A DNA stretch of 64,000 nt from Ianthella basta (GCA_964019415.1 OZ025875.1:2270001-2334000); one strand, 5' to 3'; counted from the first letter of the stretch, positions 1-22,815 are shown. Notes: generated from the letters alone by a model not told the origin. Program-made: numbers and translations.

Positions 1-162
1 TGTTGAGCAGACTTGTCCATACTTGACATTGATAAAAAGAAATTAAATACTGTTACGGATGTACTTACGTACAAAATATGCATGAAGCAATATATTCACT
101 AGTGTACAATTAAATTAAACACAACAAGTGTTACTATACGCAAAGTGTCTGAAATATCTCTG

Positions 163-511
163 TCATTCTTCTTTGGCCGAGATGAACTCCTTTGCAATTT
201 CAGTCAAATTTAAATCATCAGTGAGACTCTTGTACACATGTAGCAGCATGCAGTTGTTGAGTCGCTGCTCTGTCATAGTGGATCTTAAATATGTTAGTAG
301 GCGTCTAAGAGTTGAAAAGGCCCTTTCTGATGTGGCTGTTGTTATTGGCACAGTGAGATACAGCCGCAACAGTTTGTGAACCTCTGAAAGCATGGTCTGG
401 TACGCATGTCTTGTCGTAGCTTTACAGATGGCACGAACGCTGGTGACTTTCTTTACCTCTGGTAGTGCCTCTCGGATAACATCTACAAGAACCCCTAATT
501 GACTCTTCAAT
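163..511 (-). pseudogene. hAT-type transposase, C-terminal part (interrupted)
   Basis: The minus-strand reading has the hAT C-terminal dimerisation signature: a LLRLYLTVPITTATSERAFS stretch followed by LRRLLTYLRSTMTEQRLNN. In the family this segment holds the transposase dimer together and is shared with ZMYM/TTF-type domesticated proteins. The frame stops near 163, which suits a natural C-terminus. The piece begins abruptly at a LINE insertion; the preceding part of the same protein resumes at 2025 on the same strand. Family recognition is firm. Whether this was an active transposon or a domesticated gene cannot be told, because no terminal inverted repeats were found. Confidence 0.8.
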
Positions 512-2024
512 CAATCAATCAATCAATCAATGCACATGAGGGTTTTATCTCCCATGTGGGAGGTCGCATTAATACAACAGGAGTTTCTAGAAAATAATGT
601 CATAACTCAGTATATAATATATATGATTAAGCAAAATTATTAGTCCACCTCATTCTAGGTCTTCCTTGAGGCCGCTTTCCTGGAACCTCTCCATCATACA
701 CTATCTTCATCACTCTCATCTCCTCTAATCTTTGCTTCCACTTCTGCTGCCGTCTATTTACAAGATTCAAAACTCCCTCCTGCCTCAATCTGCTCCTAAG
801 ATCCACGTTCCTTATTCTCTCTAACCTTGATACCCCTTCTATCCATCTTAACACTCTCATTTGTGTAGCCTGTATTCTTCCCTTATGTCTTGCTTGCAGT
901 GCCCATGCTTCACACCCGTAAGTCAGCGTGGAAATCACCGTAGCATTCACCACCCTCAGTTTTGTCCCCTTTGTCAATTCGTTCCTTCCCAGCACTGTGC
1001 TTCCAATTGGCCCCACCATCCTCGATGCCATTCCTATTCTCTGCTCCACCTCACTGTCCATACTCCCATCACTACTGATCATTGTCCCCAAGTACTTCAT
1101 CTCCTTTACTTGTTTCACTCTCTCACCCTTAACTTTGACATCACACACCTCATGCTTTCTTCCAACTCTCATAACCCTCGTCTTTTGCCAGTTCGCCTTC
1201 ATTCCCCATTCATCCAATCTCTTATTCAGCTCCTGCAAATTGTGTTGTAGTGCTTTCTCAGTCTCCGCCAGCATCACCAGGTCATCTGCAAATAATAATA
1301 CCTCCAACTGCCCTGTAGATAGCCGTACACTGCCATAGAACTTCTTTCTTGCTTCTGTCACTATTCTGTCAATAAAGATGTTAAAAAGCCATGGGGATAG
1401 GGGACATCCCGGCCTTACTCCACTCCTAACCTGAAATCGTGATGATTCCCTTTCTCCTACTCTCACTCTTGCCCAACCATCTTCATACAGACTCTGAACT
1501 GCTACTAACAACATTCCACTCACACCATAATCTTTCAGAGCCACCCACAGCTTCTCTCTGCTTACACTATCATAGGCTTTCTCCAAATCTACGAATGCTG
1601 CATATACCACCTTGTCCTTCTCGATCACCTTCTCAAACACCTGCCTCACAGCAAAAACTTGATCAATACACTCTCTGCCAGCTCTAAATTCCCCCTGTTC
1701 ATCCATCACTAACGCATTTGTTAATACCTTCAATCTATCACTGACAATCCTAGCATAAATCTTCCCCACCACACTTAATAAGCTTATTCCTCTGTAGTTA
1801 CCACACTCTGTCCTACATCCCTTCTTGTAAATAGGTATGATTATAGTCTCCCTCCACTCTTGAGGGGTCTTTCCACTTCTCCAAACCACATGCAAAACCT
1901 CCTTCAACCACTGCACCATTGTGTAACCTCCAGCCTTAACCATCTCTACCTGAATACCACATATACCACCTGCTTTCCCACTTTTCATCTTCCTCACTGC
2001 CCTCCTCACTTCTTCTACACCAAT
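512..2024 (-). mobile_element. RTE-like LINE, 5'-truncated, inserted in the hAT gene
   Basis: This is a minus-strand non-LTR retrotransposon. Its 3' end carries a (TTGA)n tail next to position 512, and a 14-base hairpin sequence lies at 549-562. It is flanked by a perfect 9-bp direct repeat, CTCTTCAAT, at 503-511 and 2025-2033, which is the target-site duplication. The element is cut off inside the reverse transcriptase region, so the endonuclease part is absent, as expected from incomplete target-primed reverse transcription. Without it, the hAT reading frames on both sides join. Confidence 0.9.
627..2024 (-). CDS. LINE reverse transcriptase, C-terminal two-thirds
   Basis: One uninterrupted frame of about 460 residues encodes reverse transcriptase and the downstream domain of an RTE-like LINE. 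Visible motifs are AAFVDLEKAYDSV (motif A aspartate), a GCPLSPWLFNIF segment, LLFADDLVML (catalytic FADD), and a C-terminal KRPQGRPRMRW block typical of craniofacial-development-protein-2-like RTE proteins. There is no stop or frameshift, so insertion is probably recent. The frame stays open up to the truncation point; the first ATG at 2009 is unlikely to be a real start. Without an endonuclease it cannot be autonomous. Confidence 0.85.
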   Translation of the reverse strand: MGVEEVRRAVRKMKSGKAGGICGIQVEMVKAGGYTMVQWLKEVLHVVWRSGKTPQEWRETIIIPIYKKGCRTECGNYRGISLLSVVGKIYARIVSDRLKVLTNALVMDEQGEFRAGRECIDQVFAVRQVFEKVIEKDKVVYAAFVDLEKAYDSVSREKLWVALKDYGVSGMLLVAVQSLYEDGWARVRVGERESSRFQVRSGVRPGCPLSPWLFNIFIDRIVTEARKKFYGSVRLSTGQLEVLLFADDLVMLAETEKALQHNLQELNKRLDEWGMKANWQKTRVMRVGRKHEVCDVKVKGERVKQVKEMKYLGTMISSDGSMDSEVEQRIGMASRMVGPIGSTVLGRNELTKGTKLRVVNATVISTLTYGCEAWALQARHKGRIQATQMRVLRWIEGVSRLERIRNVDLRSRLRQEGVLNLVNRRQQKWKQRLEEMRVMKIVYDGEVPGKRPQGRPRMRWTNNFA

Positions 2025-2290
2025 CTCTTCAATTTGGCAAAATCAAAATCAGCTTGATACACTGATTCATGGACCAACTGCAAGTCTTCATCAAAATCCT
2101 CTTCATTAGCAGACTTGAATAAGAGGGACTCCAGAGCAATCACTGGCTGGATGAACTTTTTTTGTTCAAATCGATCTGTCAGCTCTTGAAAGAGAAAGTC
2201 ACAGGCTGCAAAGTGTTGTTGATGGAAGAAGTCCTTTGACACTACCAATACAGCAGTGGCATTGATGGAATCAGTCATCAGAGACCTAGG
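2025..2290 (-). pseudogene. hAT-type transposase, upstream part (interrupted)
   Basis: The minus frame reads FAACDFLFQELTDRFEQ and then a leucine-rich stretch ending in ADFDFAKLK. This is the alpha-helical region before the dimerisation domain in ZMYM/TTF-like hAT transposases. At 2025 it runs into the LINE; the continuing sequence KSQLGVLVDV is found at the left end of the LINE. Similarity fades past about 2290, and no catalytic or zinc-finger BED region is seen here. Confidence 0.7.
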
Positions 2291-2378
2291 CTGTGATGGA
2301 GCTATGGAGAAAAACATTTCGGTTTCTTCAGTTGTACAAAAACAGACCATGCAAGATACATGTGACAGCAGAATAAAT

Positions 2379-2413
2379 GGGGGGGGGGGGGGGGGGGGGG
2401 AGGGAGGGGGGGT
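2379..2413. repeat. Poly-G tract
   Basis: About 22 consecutive G residues are followed by short interrupted G runs. It separates the hAT remnant from the first receptor exon. Length in the assembly is unreliable for such a tract. Confidence 0.9.
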
Positions 2414-2446
2414 GGCAAGTGTACATGACATGATTTGACATAGTAG

Positions 2447-15147
<12,701 letters not shown>

Positions 15148-15985
15148 CATTTTTCCATTGTAACTGCACCTATACTGTATATCCTCAGTGTGACACAGAA
15201 TGCACTATAATGTATGCTAAACAGCACCATGCAACACATACATCTAGGCTGTATTGTCATGTAGTGAGTATTTCAGTATATACATACAGTGATACCTGTA
15301 TAGCCTTAAGGTGTGTGCTTGTAGTTTGTAGTCTTTGGCCAGAGGATGCCAAATGATTGGTGATTGGAATGTGTGAACCTTCAACTGAATACAGCAGTGA
15401 CTGGAACACAGTGGTGGCAGAACATGATTGGGCTTGGTGTGGGGGGGGGGGGGGGGGCTGCTGGGTCAAAGCCGCCCTTGCTGCAGCATAAGGGCTTGTT
15501 AGAAGCTGCTCAGTTTAGCTTTTGATCATTGATAACAATTTCTGTATAAGGCAATTGTAAATAATTAGTGTATTATTGTGACAAAGTATGTACAAGTGTC
15601 AGTACTCACTTTGTTCACTGCTATACTTGGAACACCTGCTATGGCAAATCTGCAGTATAATATAGTTCCAGCTATATTGCACCAACTCACGCACACATTA
15701 TTGGTCACATATATAATTACATATGTACAACACCCACACTCACTCACATAAGTAAGAGCACATTCATACATACAAATGAGGGCTTCTCAGCTGGCTCAGG
15801 CATGAGAATGTGTAGTATTAATGTAGTGAGCTACCAATCAGAAGTTGAACTGAAGCAGATATTACACATGGCAGATGCCTTGCAGGCAGTGATGGGCTTA
15901 GTACCACACAAAATTTAGATGAATGAACTGCCAATGTGTCAAACATTGGATTTTTTTATAATTATGCATAATTCTGATTTGTTCC
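15148..15985. other. Spacer between units 1 and 2
   Basis: This holds the 3' flank of unit 1 and the 5' flank of the unit 2 relic. It has a poly-G run at 15439-15457 but no gene. Part of the 3' flank (about 15180-15400) resembles the flanks after units 2 and 3, so the duplicated block extends past the stop codon. I saw no canonical AATAAA at the position used by unit 3. Confidence 0.6.
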
Positions 15986-16173
15986 TGTGCCCCCTGAAGT
16001 AGCCCCTTTAGGTGGAATTGTCAGCAAGCCAACAAACATTTTGTAATCACTGTCTTCACTGTCGTTAATAAGCCTGTTCCAAATGTCACAAGGGAGGCTA
16101 TCCAGTGGGTGTCATGGGAAGTGGAGGTGCTGTCAACCTCTCCTGCACTAGTACCCTCAAGTACACCTTCTCT
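15986..16173 (+). pseudogene. Unit 2 relic: first half of Ig-a exon
   Basis: The CCTGAAGTAGCCCC start and the SGGAVNLSCTSTLKYTFS part match the unit 1 exon at 4560. The CAG acceptor is lost, an internal stretch is diverged, and one base is missing in CAGTGGGTGTCATGGG. The exon stops at the LINE boundary; its second half is at 19413-19536. Confidence 0.85.
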
Positions 16174-19167
16174 TCTTCCCCATCCTTCCTGCCTGGCTAC
16201 GCTGGAAGAAGCATTTCTTCACACCTGCGTGAGTGGGAAAAGCGAAGTCGCTGGCAGCTCTCCATCTTTAGAAGCCTTGTTCGTGGCCGTACAACCCTGC
16301 TACTGCGATGTGGTGATGTTGAGAGAAACCCTGGACCAGCCGCTACCGCCGTGAAGAAGCCCAAGACCGATTTTCTGACCGTGATTCACGTGAACACCCG
16401 CAGCCTTCTCAGACACTTCGATGATGTTTCCGCGCTTGTTGTCGCTGAACGCCCTCACATTCTAGCCCTGTCTGAAACTTGGTTAGATGATTCAGTCTCT
16501 GATGCGCAGGTTCATCTCGCTGGCTACAGACTGCTTAGGTCTGACCGTAATCGTTGTGGTGGAGGTGTTGCTGTCTTCTGTGTTGAAAACTTGCATTGTT
16601 CCTTACTCAGTAGTGGTGTTACATCTTCTGGTGCTGAGTTTTTGTGGATTTCTGTTGCTTGTGGCCGCTTTCAACCATCTCTTGCTGTTGGCTGTTTCTA
16701 CCGTCCCCCTGGTGCTCCATCACAGTCTGTCAATGATGTTTGTGATTCGATTGAAGCTATGATGTTGAATAGGAAGCACTTGATAGCCTGTGGTGACTTC
16801 AACATCAACCTGCTTGACCCAAACACTACTCTTTCCAAGACTTTCCAGAACTTCATCACGTCACATTCCCTTATCCAACCAATCTCTGTTCCAACTCGTT
16901 ACTCATGTTCATCAGCGTCAATCCTTGATCTCTTTCTCACTACTTCAGACATTTCCATCTCCAGCACTTCTGTCCTTGACACTGCCTTCTCTGACCATCT
17001 ACCTATCCTCCTACGCATTGACTCATCTGTTCCCTGTCCTACTCCCACCCTCATCAGTTACCGCTCATTTAAACACTTTTCTAAGGCCAGTTTTGAGGAA
17101 GACCTATCTGCTGTTCCCTGGTGTGTGATGGATGCCTTTGATGACCCAGATGACAAACTTGAAGCATTCAACCTTCTATTCTCAGACATTTTGGATCAGC
17201 ATGCCCCGGTTAAGACAGTTAGAGTACAGAAGAAACCATCTCCGTGGATCACCAAGTCAGTACGTAAGGAGATGGACAGAAGAAACAGGCTCTTTCGGTT
17301 CTACCGACGCAACCCCACTACTGCTGCCTGGGAGATATACAAGGCTCAGCGGAACCGTGTGGTTCAGCTACAGCGCAATGCTAAGTCTGCGTATTTCCAT
17401 CGTCTGTTGCTCAAGAAGTCTCATCCATCGGCTCTGTGGAATACACTCAAGTTGGCTACCCGCACTTCAGTACACACAAATAACTCATTTTCCACTGGCT
17501 CAGATCCTACCTCCGTTGCTGACAACCTTAACAGCCACTTTGCTTCAGTCAGTTGCAACACCATTGCTCCTGCCTCTCTTTCTTCTGTTTCCTCTCCAGC
17601 CACTCCCACTTCTACTTCCATGCCCGTCCTCTCTCTGACTTTAACTACTCCTGAATGGTGTGATCAAGCTCTCTCCAAGCTGAAACCCAGATGTGCCACA
17701 GGCCTTGATCAACTACCTCCATCTGCACTTATTGCTGGTCGTTCCATCATCTGCTTTCCGCTCTCATCCATCATAAATTCATCCATCTCTTCTTCCAACT
17801 TTCCCTGTCAATGGAAATGTGCCTCAATCTGTCCACTCCACAAGGGGGGTGACCGCGAGAAGGCAACAAACTACAGACCCATCTCCATTCTTCCAGCTAC
17901 TAGCAAACTCATGGAAAAACACGTCCAGCTTCAGCTGTCTTCACACCTGAACTCCAACGGCCTTCTCTTTCCTCTTCAGTCTGGTTTTCACCCTTCCCAC
18001 TCCACACAAACTCTACTTCTTCATTGCTTAGACAGGTGGTACAAGGCTCTTGATCAGAAGAGATTAGTTGGAGTTGTCTTTCTAGACATCTCCAAGGCCT
18101 TTGACACTGTCAGCCACGAACTTCTGTTGTCTAAGCTTTCTAACCTTGGCCTCTCTGCTTCTGCTGTTTCCTGGTTTTGTTCTTATCTTTCCAATCGTTG
18201 CCATGTCACTCGTGTCGCCGACTCTTACTCTTCCCCTGGCTTCCCTTCCTCAGGTGTTCCTCAAGGCTCGGTACTCGGTCCTACTCTTTTCTCTGTTTTT
18301 ATCAATGATCTTCCTTCTGTGCTTCCTCCTGACTCCACAGTACTGTTCGCAGATGACACCACCATCTACATCGTCAGCGACAATCTTTCCTCCATTCAAT
18401 CCTCATTGCAGCTTTGCCTGGACCTTGCCAACCTATGGCTACAGAGAAATGGCTTGAAGATCAATGTGTCAAAGACCAAGTCGATGTTGATTCATTCCAG
18501 CAGGAAGATTGTGGATGGCAACTTAACACTGAAGATTGAGGAAAGTATTGTGGAGCAGGTTCGGTGCTGCAAATTCCTTGGAGTAGTAGTCAACGACACC
18601 CTCACATGGGTTGATCACATTGACATGGTTTGTAAGAAGGTCTCTCGTAGTCTAAATTTGCTTCGTCGTCTCTCTTGGTTTCTTCCCCAGCCTCTCCTGG
18701 TTCTTTTTCTCAAGTCCTACATACTCCCCCACTTTGACTACTGTGATGTTGTGTGGTTTGGCTGTACCAAATCTGAGTCCCATCGTCTTGAGTCTTTGTT
18801 GAACTTTGCTTGCCGTACTGTTCTTCGTAGATGTAAACACTCTTCTGCTTCTGCTGCTCGCCACGATCTTGGTCTATCAACACTGTCCTCCAGAAGGAAA
18901 CTTCATCTTTCCCAGACTGTCTTCAAGTGCCTCTCTTCCCATTGTCCATCTTACCTATCTCAGCTCTTCTCTGGTCCAAACTCCTCTCATCACACTCGGT
19001 CGTACTCTTCTTGTCAACTCAACCTCCCGCTCACAAGGTCATCTTTAGGTCAAAGGTCATTCAGTTTTACTGGCGCCTCTATGTGGAGATCACTCCCTGC
19101 TAACATCCGCGAGACAAAAGACTTCCGAGCCTTCTCTACCAAGTGCGAAGATTTCCTCCTAGACTGA
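16114..19167 (+). CDS. LINE polyprotein: 2A-like motif, endonuclease, reverse transcriptase
   Basis: This is one open frame of 1,017 codons plus stop. The first 20 or so codons are host Ig sequence, in frame with the LINE. Residues 68-75 are DVERNPGP, a 2A-like motif. An APE-type endonuclease follows with HVNTRSL, ALSETWLD, GDFNIN (about 228) and SDHLPI (about 293). The reverse transcriptase has FLDISKAFDTV (about 658), SGVPQGSVLGPTLF and LFADDTTIY (about 745). All catalytic residues seem intact, so the copy is young. No LINE-derived methionine precedes the 2A motif, so the native start is missing; whether the chimeric ATG is used is unknown. Confidence 0.88.
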   Translation: MGSGGAVNLSCTSTLKYTFSSSPSFLPGYAGRSISSHLREWEKRSRWQLSIFRSLVRGRTTLLLRCGDVERNPGPAATAVKKPKTDFLTVIHVNTRSLLRHFDDVSALVVAERPHILALSETWLDDSVSDAQVHLAGYRLLRSDRNRCGGGVAVFCVENLHCSLLSSGVTSSGAEFLWISVACGRFQPSLAVGCFYRPPGAPSQSVNDVCDSIEAMMLNRKHLIACGDFNINLLDPNTTLSKTFQNFITSHSLIQPISVPTRYSCSSASILDLFLTTSDISISSTSVLDTAFSDHLPILLRIDSSVPCPTPTLISYRSFKHFSKASFEEDLSAVPWCVMDAFDDPDDKLEAFNLLFSDILDQHAPVKTVRVQKKPSPWITKSVRKEMDRRNRLFRFYRRNPTTAAWEIYKAQRNRVVQLQRNAKSAYFHRLLLKKSHPSALWNTLKLATRTSVHTNNSFSTGSDPTSVADNLNSHFASVSCNTIAPASLSSVSSPATPTSTSMPVLSLTLTTPEWCDQALSKLKPRCATGLDQLPPSALIAGRSIICFPLSSIINSSISSSNFPCQWKCASICPLHKGGDREKATNYRPISILPATSKLMEKHVQLQLSSHLNSNGLLFPLQSGFHPSHSTQTLLLHCLDRWYKALDQKRLVGVVFLDISKAFDTVSHELLLSKLSNLGLSASAVSWFCSYLSNRCHVTRVADSYSSPGFPSSGVPQGSVLGPTLFSVFINDLPSVLPPDSTVLFADDTTIYIVSDNLSSIQSSLQLCLDLANLWLQRNGLKINVSKTKSMLIHSSRKIVDGNLTLKIEESIVEQVRCCKFLGVVVNDTLTWVDHIDMVCKKVSRSLNLLRRLSWFLPQPLLVLFLKSYILPHFDYCDVVWFGCTKSESHRLESLLNFACRTVLRRCKHSSASAARHDLGLSTLSSRRKLHLSQTVFKCLSSHCPSYLSQLFSGPNSSHHTRSYSSCQLNLPLTRSSLGQRSFSFTGASMWRSLPANIRETKDFRAFSTKCEDFLLD

Positions 19168-19412
19168 CCTTTATGTGCATGCACAGTCATGATCTATTTT
19201 CCATTTTAATATTTTTATAACTGCTTGAATGAACCCAACAATGTAAATCCTCCATGCATGTCTTTGCTTTTACATCATTTCGTCTCTCTGTTTTGTTTTG
19301 TACTGTGGTCCCTTTTCTTTCCCCCTTTTCCTTTACTGGGCGCCTGGGAGAATAGCCTATGGCTAAAGGCTCCCCAGTCTAAATAATGATCCCCTGACCC
19401 TGACCCTGACCC
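16174..19412 (+). mobile_element. CR1/L2-like LINE inserted in an Ig exon
   Basis: This non-LTR retrotransposon lies in the sense orientation between the two halves of the unit 2 Ig-a exon. The junctions share TCT (16171-16173 and 19413-19415), a very short duplication or overlap. The 3' end is a (TGACCC)n tail, a short tandem repeat like those ending many CR1/L2/Rex1 elements. The 5' end has no untranslated leader, so the element is probably 5'-truncated near the start of its ORF. Confidence 0.9.
16315..16338 (+). other. 2A-like ribosome-skipping motif
   Basis: The codons spell DVERNPGP after a leucine-rich TTLLLRCG stretch. This fits the D-[VI]-E-x-N-P-G-P consensus, which makes ribosomes skip the last Gly-Pro bond. 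Such motifs are known near the N-terminus of several animal and trypanosome APE-type LINE proteins. Activity is inferred from the motif. Confidence 0.8.
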
Positions 19413-19536
19413 TCTGATGACTGCCTCAACCTCACTGTGAACAACACAGTGGGCAGTGATGCTGGTGTGTATCAGATAACAATCACAACTGAAGGTGGAG
19501 TAGGTATGAGTGCAGTTGGAATATTAGTCAGTGGAG
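19413..19536 (+). pseudogene. Unit 2 relic: second half of Ig-a exon
   Basis: The sequence resumes exactly where 16173 stopped, reading DDCLNLTVNNTVGSDAG and then the GGAG|GTGAG donor of the unit 1 exon. Together with 15986-16173 it makes one Ig exon cut in two by the LINE. Confidence 0.9.
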
Positions 19537-19617
19537 GTGAGTTGTGAGATGAGATGGTGTGTGTGAGTAATATGTATGTTTGTGTGTGCACTCTACCATA
19601 GCACAAATTGTGCAACA

Positions 19618-19875
<258 letters not shown>

Positions 19876-19918
19876 CATTAATTTTCTATGTAAATATTAA
19901 CCCCTTTGCATTTCCAAA

Positions 19919-20689
19919 GAGGTTGACAATCGGGAAGCTCCCTCTCTTACCACATATCCCACTAGTCAGATGGTGGAACTCAATGACTAGGTAGTCCTGA
20001 GCTGCTCTGCTACTGGCAACCCCACCCCCTCCCCCAAACATTCACTGGTACAAGGATGACATCTCAATAATATAGGGCCCTCAAGCCATTGGGAATGAGT
20101 TTGTCATTCCACAAACAACTCCAAATGAATGAGGATTCTATCAAGCTGTGAAGCTTTCAGCAGCTTTGGCAAACCATCTACATCTGTTGAAGTATCAATA
20201 TTAATGAGACCATTTAATACTCAACTGAGACTGAAACTGACTGACAGTGTGCGTGAATGTATCATTTTGCAGAGATTGTTCAGTTTCGCATTCAAATTGA
20301 CTTTGGAGTAGGAGGAAATTAATAACAAGCCACTTCCAATGCAGACATTAGAGAGCCTGTGAGTGACTTATCATACTAGTACATACTTGTATATTAACCA
20401 TAAGGTAACCATTGGATGAATGTTTGTGACTTGATTTCCTATTAATAGCTGTGGTTGCAAACAGTGAGCCAACTAGCTTTGAAGGGAAGCTATACAGCCA
20501 CTCATGTACTCATCAGTGGAACCTGCTGGAGACAGCATCACTGACACTATAATCACTGTAGCAACACACAGCTCTGATCCTCCAATGATCCTTGCTGATC
20601 AGCTGACACAGCCTCTTGAACAAACACGAGAAGAAGTTACAACCGCAACGAGCAAATCTCATTTACTATAACAGCCTCTCAGAGATATG
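19919..20689 (+). pseudogene. Unit 2 relics: Ig-e, linker and SEA-like exons
   Basis: Ig-e (19919-20212) has a TAG stop inside the AATGACTAGGTAGTCC stretch and small insertions around the core tryptophan. The linker exon (about 20274-20361) has lost its RKKR site to a frameshift and TAA codons. The SEA-like exon (20449-20689) has several indels. None could encode the original domains. Confidence 0.85.
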
Positions 20690-20915
20690 GTATATATACG
20701 TATATACTGTATGTATGTATGTGTGCATGAAGCTAACATAATTATGTTTGAGCCTGTGCACATGGCACTGCAATACATGCAGTGAATGCAGAGCATTCTG
20801 TATGCAGTTTCAGGCCAGTAGCGGATTCCTTACAATGGCTATGACTACATACCGTGAATGTGTTGTGGTAATCATACAGCAGTCATATCTCATTCACTCC
20901 TTAATTCTTATCAAG

Positions 20916-21930
20916 ATGGCTGTCCTGAACTGCCTGACTCACCCTGTGGTAATGTTGGTCCAGTGACTTGGCCTCAGACTGAGATAGGCCAGGTAGCCTC
21001 AGTCCAATGCTGCTGTGGGTTAGATGATGAACTGATTCGGCAGCTGAGAGGCACTCGGAGATGTGGTGGAACGTTTGAAACTGGTGCAGTGTTGGGGGAG
21101 CCACAGTGTGAGAGCTGCCAGTTCAGTGAGACGAGGAGAATGCTTTGTGCATCAGCTGAGGTTGGTTGATTCAGTGGAGTGACAGGTTGTGGATATGAGC
21201 TTAATAGAGAGATATAAGTAGGCTATGGACATCTCATGTGCATGTTACTGCATTCTGATTAATCCACTTTCTTGGCCTGTTCTTTCATATGCTACCACTC
21301 GTTAGATTGATAACCTAGCCCAGTTGGCCACTGTTCTGGTGAATATAACTGGTTCTGGTAGTGATGAGATTGAGAGTACAAATGTCTCACTCACTGTGGG
21401 GCTGCTGGACATTGTCACACAATCCACTGAAGACCTGCAACAAAAGGATGTGAGCAGTTGAATACTACTGAAAATGATTATTGCTGTTCTGCTCTATTGT
21501 TGCTGTTGGTTGTATTCTGCATGTTGTAGGTTCAGATGGATGTCCTTTCCATTGTGAGCAACGTGCAACAAGTATCTCCCGACCAGTTGGCAGCCAGTCA
21601 GGGAGAGACAGGGTCATCAAATAGGTTTGTCTTGGCTGGTAAACAAAGCAAATAACTGCTTGTACTGTACCATTTGAGCCCACTTAGCTAGATGACTAAT
21701 GCACATTTATAATTAGCCCAGCCAAGACATGGTGTGAATACAGCTTGACCAGATGAAAGAGAGAGTATTTTTACTGCATGTTTATTGTAATTGGATTCAT
21801 TTTCAGAATTTTGGGTTTGTGGACAATTGCAATGTGCCGAGTGTTGTTGAGGTGGCTCCTGAAAAACCTTTTGAGTTTGCTGCTCCTGACTTTGGTGTTT
21901 GAGTTGAGGAGCCCCCTGAAGATCTAGATA
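20916..21930 (+). pseudogene. Unit 2 relics: HRM and GAIN exons
   Basis: The HRM exon (20916-21160) and the two GAIN-A exons (21306-21449, 21530-21624) are still open, with the same lengths and splice sites as in unit 1. The HRM has one notable change, its last tryptophan to leucine (AVLGEP). The GAIN core exon starts at 21807, shifts frame at once and ends at about 21930, where a Penelope-like fragment replaces the rest and the GPS exons. Confidence 0.85.
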
Positions 21931-22060
21931 AAGGCCTTTGGCAGCTTCTGTACGCAGCTGATGAAGGCCTTTGGGCTGAAACGCCCTGCATTCAGTTGTT
22001 GATTAATCTGCTACGTCATTGCTCACAAACTATGCACCTACATTAATGGGATTGTACAAC
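21931..22060 (+). mobile_element. Penelope-like terminal fragment with hammerhead-like core
   Basis: About 90 bp align with the arms of the inverted repeat at 42083: both read GTACGCAG, then a GAAGGCC/GGC stem, GAAACG, CCTGCAT and CTGCTACGT. Here the two boxes CTGATGA (21958-21964) and GAAAC (21978-21982) match the hammerhead ribozyme core, with a GGCC/GGCT stem between them. Penelope-like elements are known to carry hammerhead motifs in their terminal repeats. Ribozyme activity is not shown. Confidence 0.5.
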
Positions 22061-22155
22061 TTTACCATTGCTGGCAGGGTGTATTTCCTTCCTGTTATGT
22101 ATCATGTAAACATATTCCCCTTGTTTCAGAGTATATCTCCATTCCACTTGTATAG

Positions 22156-22287
22156 TACATCATGCACCCCTGACCCACCAAAAGTGTCTACTCCAGCTAG
22201 TACTGCCCTTGAAGGAGTGTCTTACATTGGCACTGTACTCTCCATCATTGGCCTCATCATTACAATCATCACCTATCTTGGAGAGAA
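22156..22287 (+). pseudogene. Unit 2 relic: helix 1 exon
   Basis: The [20 protein letters not shown] stretch matches helix 1 of units 1 and 3. The exon start has a small insertion (132 bp instead of 128), which breaks the phase with the missing GPS exon. Confidence 0.85.
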
Positions 22288-22599
22288 GTGAGTAGTACTG
22301 TGTTGCTAGAGCATATATATGCAACTAATTGCTGGGGTATGAAGCCATTCTTCTGTGCAAATGTCTATGCATAAGTATGTATGTGGTAGTATGTATGTGG
22401 GCACACCCTGTGGTGATGGAAGCAGGAAGTAATTATATGGAGACTGCATTACATGACAACTTGATTGCAGGAGAGATGTGCATTCTGTGAACAATAAGAT
22501 TTTATTAATGTTAATTCTTTCCCATTACAAGGTGTAATTTATTGTGTTTAATTTGGTGGAAGAACATAATTATAGGCAGTGAATTGTTCACATCTTTGA

Positions 22600-22810
22600 G
22601 GCTCTAATATCCAGTGATTGCCATTCATTCTATTGCCTCTGCAGTGGCTAACTGCAAGCATTCATCCCTTTAAACAACGCTTCAGATGCGATGACTGTAG
22701 CCTCACTTGTCTGTTTCTGTTCAAGCCACAAGTGTCTAACTTGCGGTGGATACAGAAGCAGCCAGTCATCCAACCATCAACCACCAGTACACCACACTGA
22801 TGAGCCCCAG
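22600..22810 (-). repeat. Dispersed repeat R2, minus copy
   Basis: The sequence is the reverse complement of a family also found at 26290-26450 and 37425-37605. Shared words are TTGATATTGGATGG, GCTTCTGT, CCACAAG and GCAGTTACCACTGCAG. Flanking text mentioning CCAGTGATTACCATTCA is shared too. The nature of the element is unknown. A poly-G run follows at about 22858-22876. Confidence 0.6.
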
Positions 22811-22815
22811 TCAGA

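Noticed and set aside
861..2057. Plus-strand frames opposite the RTE-like LINEs (also near 10021-11965 and 27592-30102)
   Set aside because: They are antisense shadows of the reverse transcriptase frames and are Ser/Leu/Pro-rich without any motif.
2379..2413. G-quadruplex regulatory element from poly-G runs (also 15439, 22858, 43167, 58602)
   Set aside because: The runs are simple homopolymers in introns or spacers with no conserved position between units; their length is also unreliable.
16315..16338. Viral origin of the 2A-like motif
   Set aside because: The surrounding ORF is a non-LTR retrotransposon with APE endonuclease and reverse transcriptase; 2A-like motifs are known in such elements, so no virus need be invoked.
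16109..18457. Alternative-frame ORFs inside the CR1/L2-like LINE
   Set aside because: The 1,017-codon frame with all catalytic motifs explains the region; the other frames carry none.
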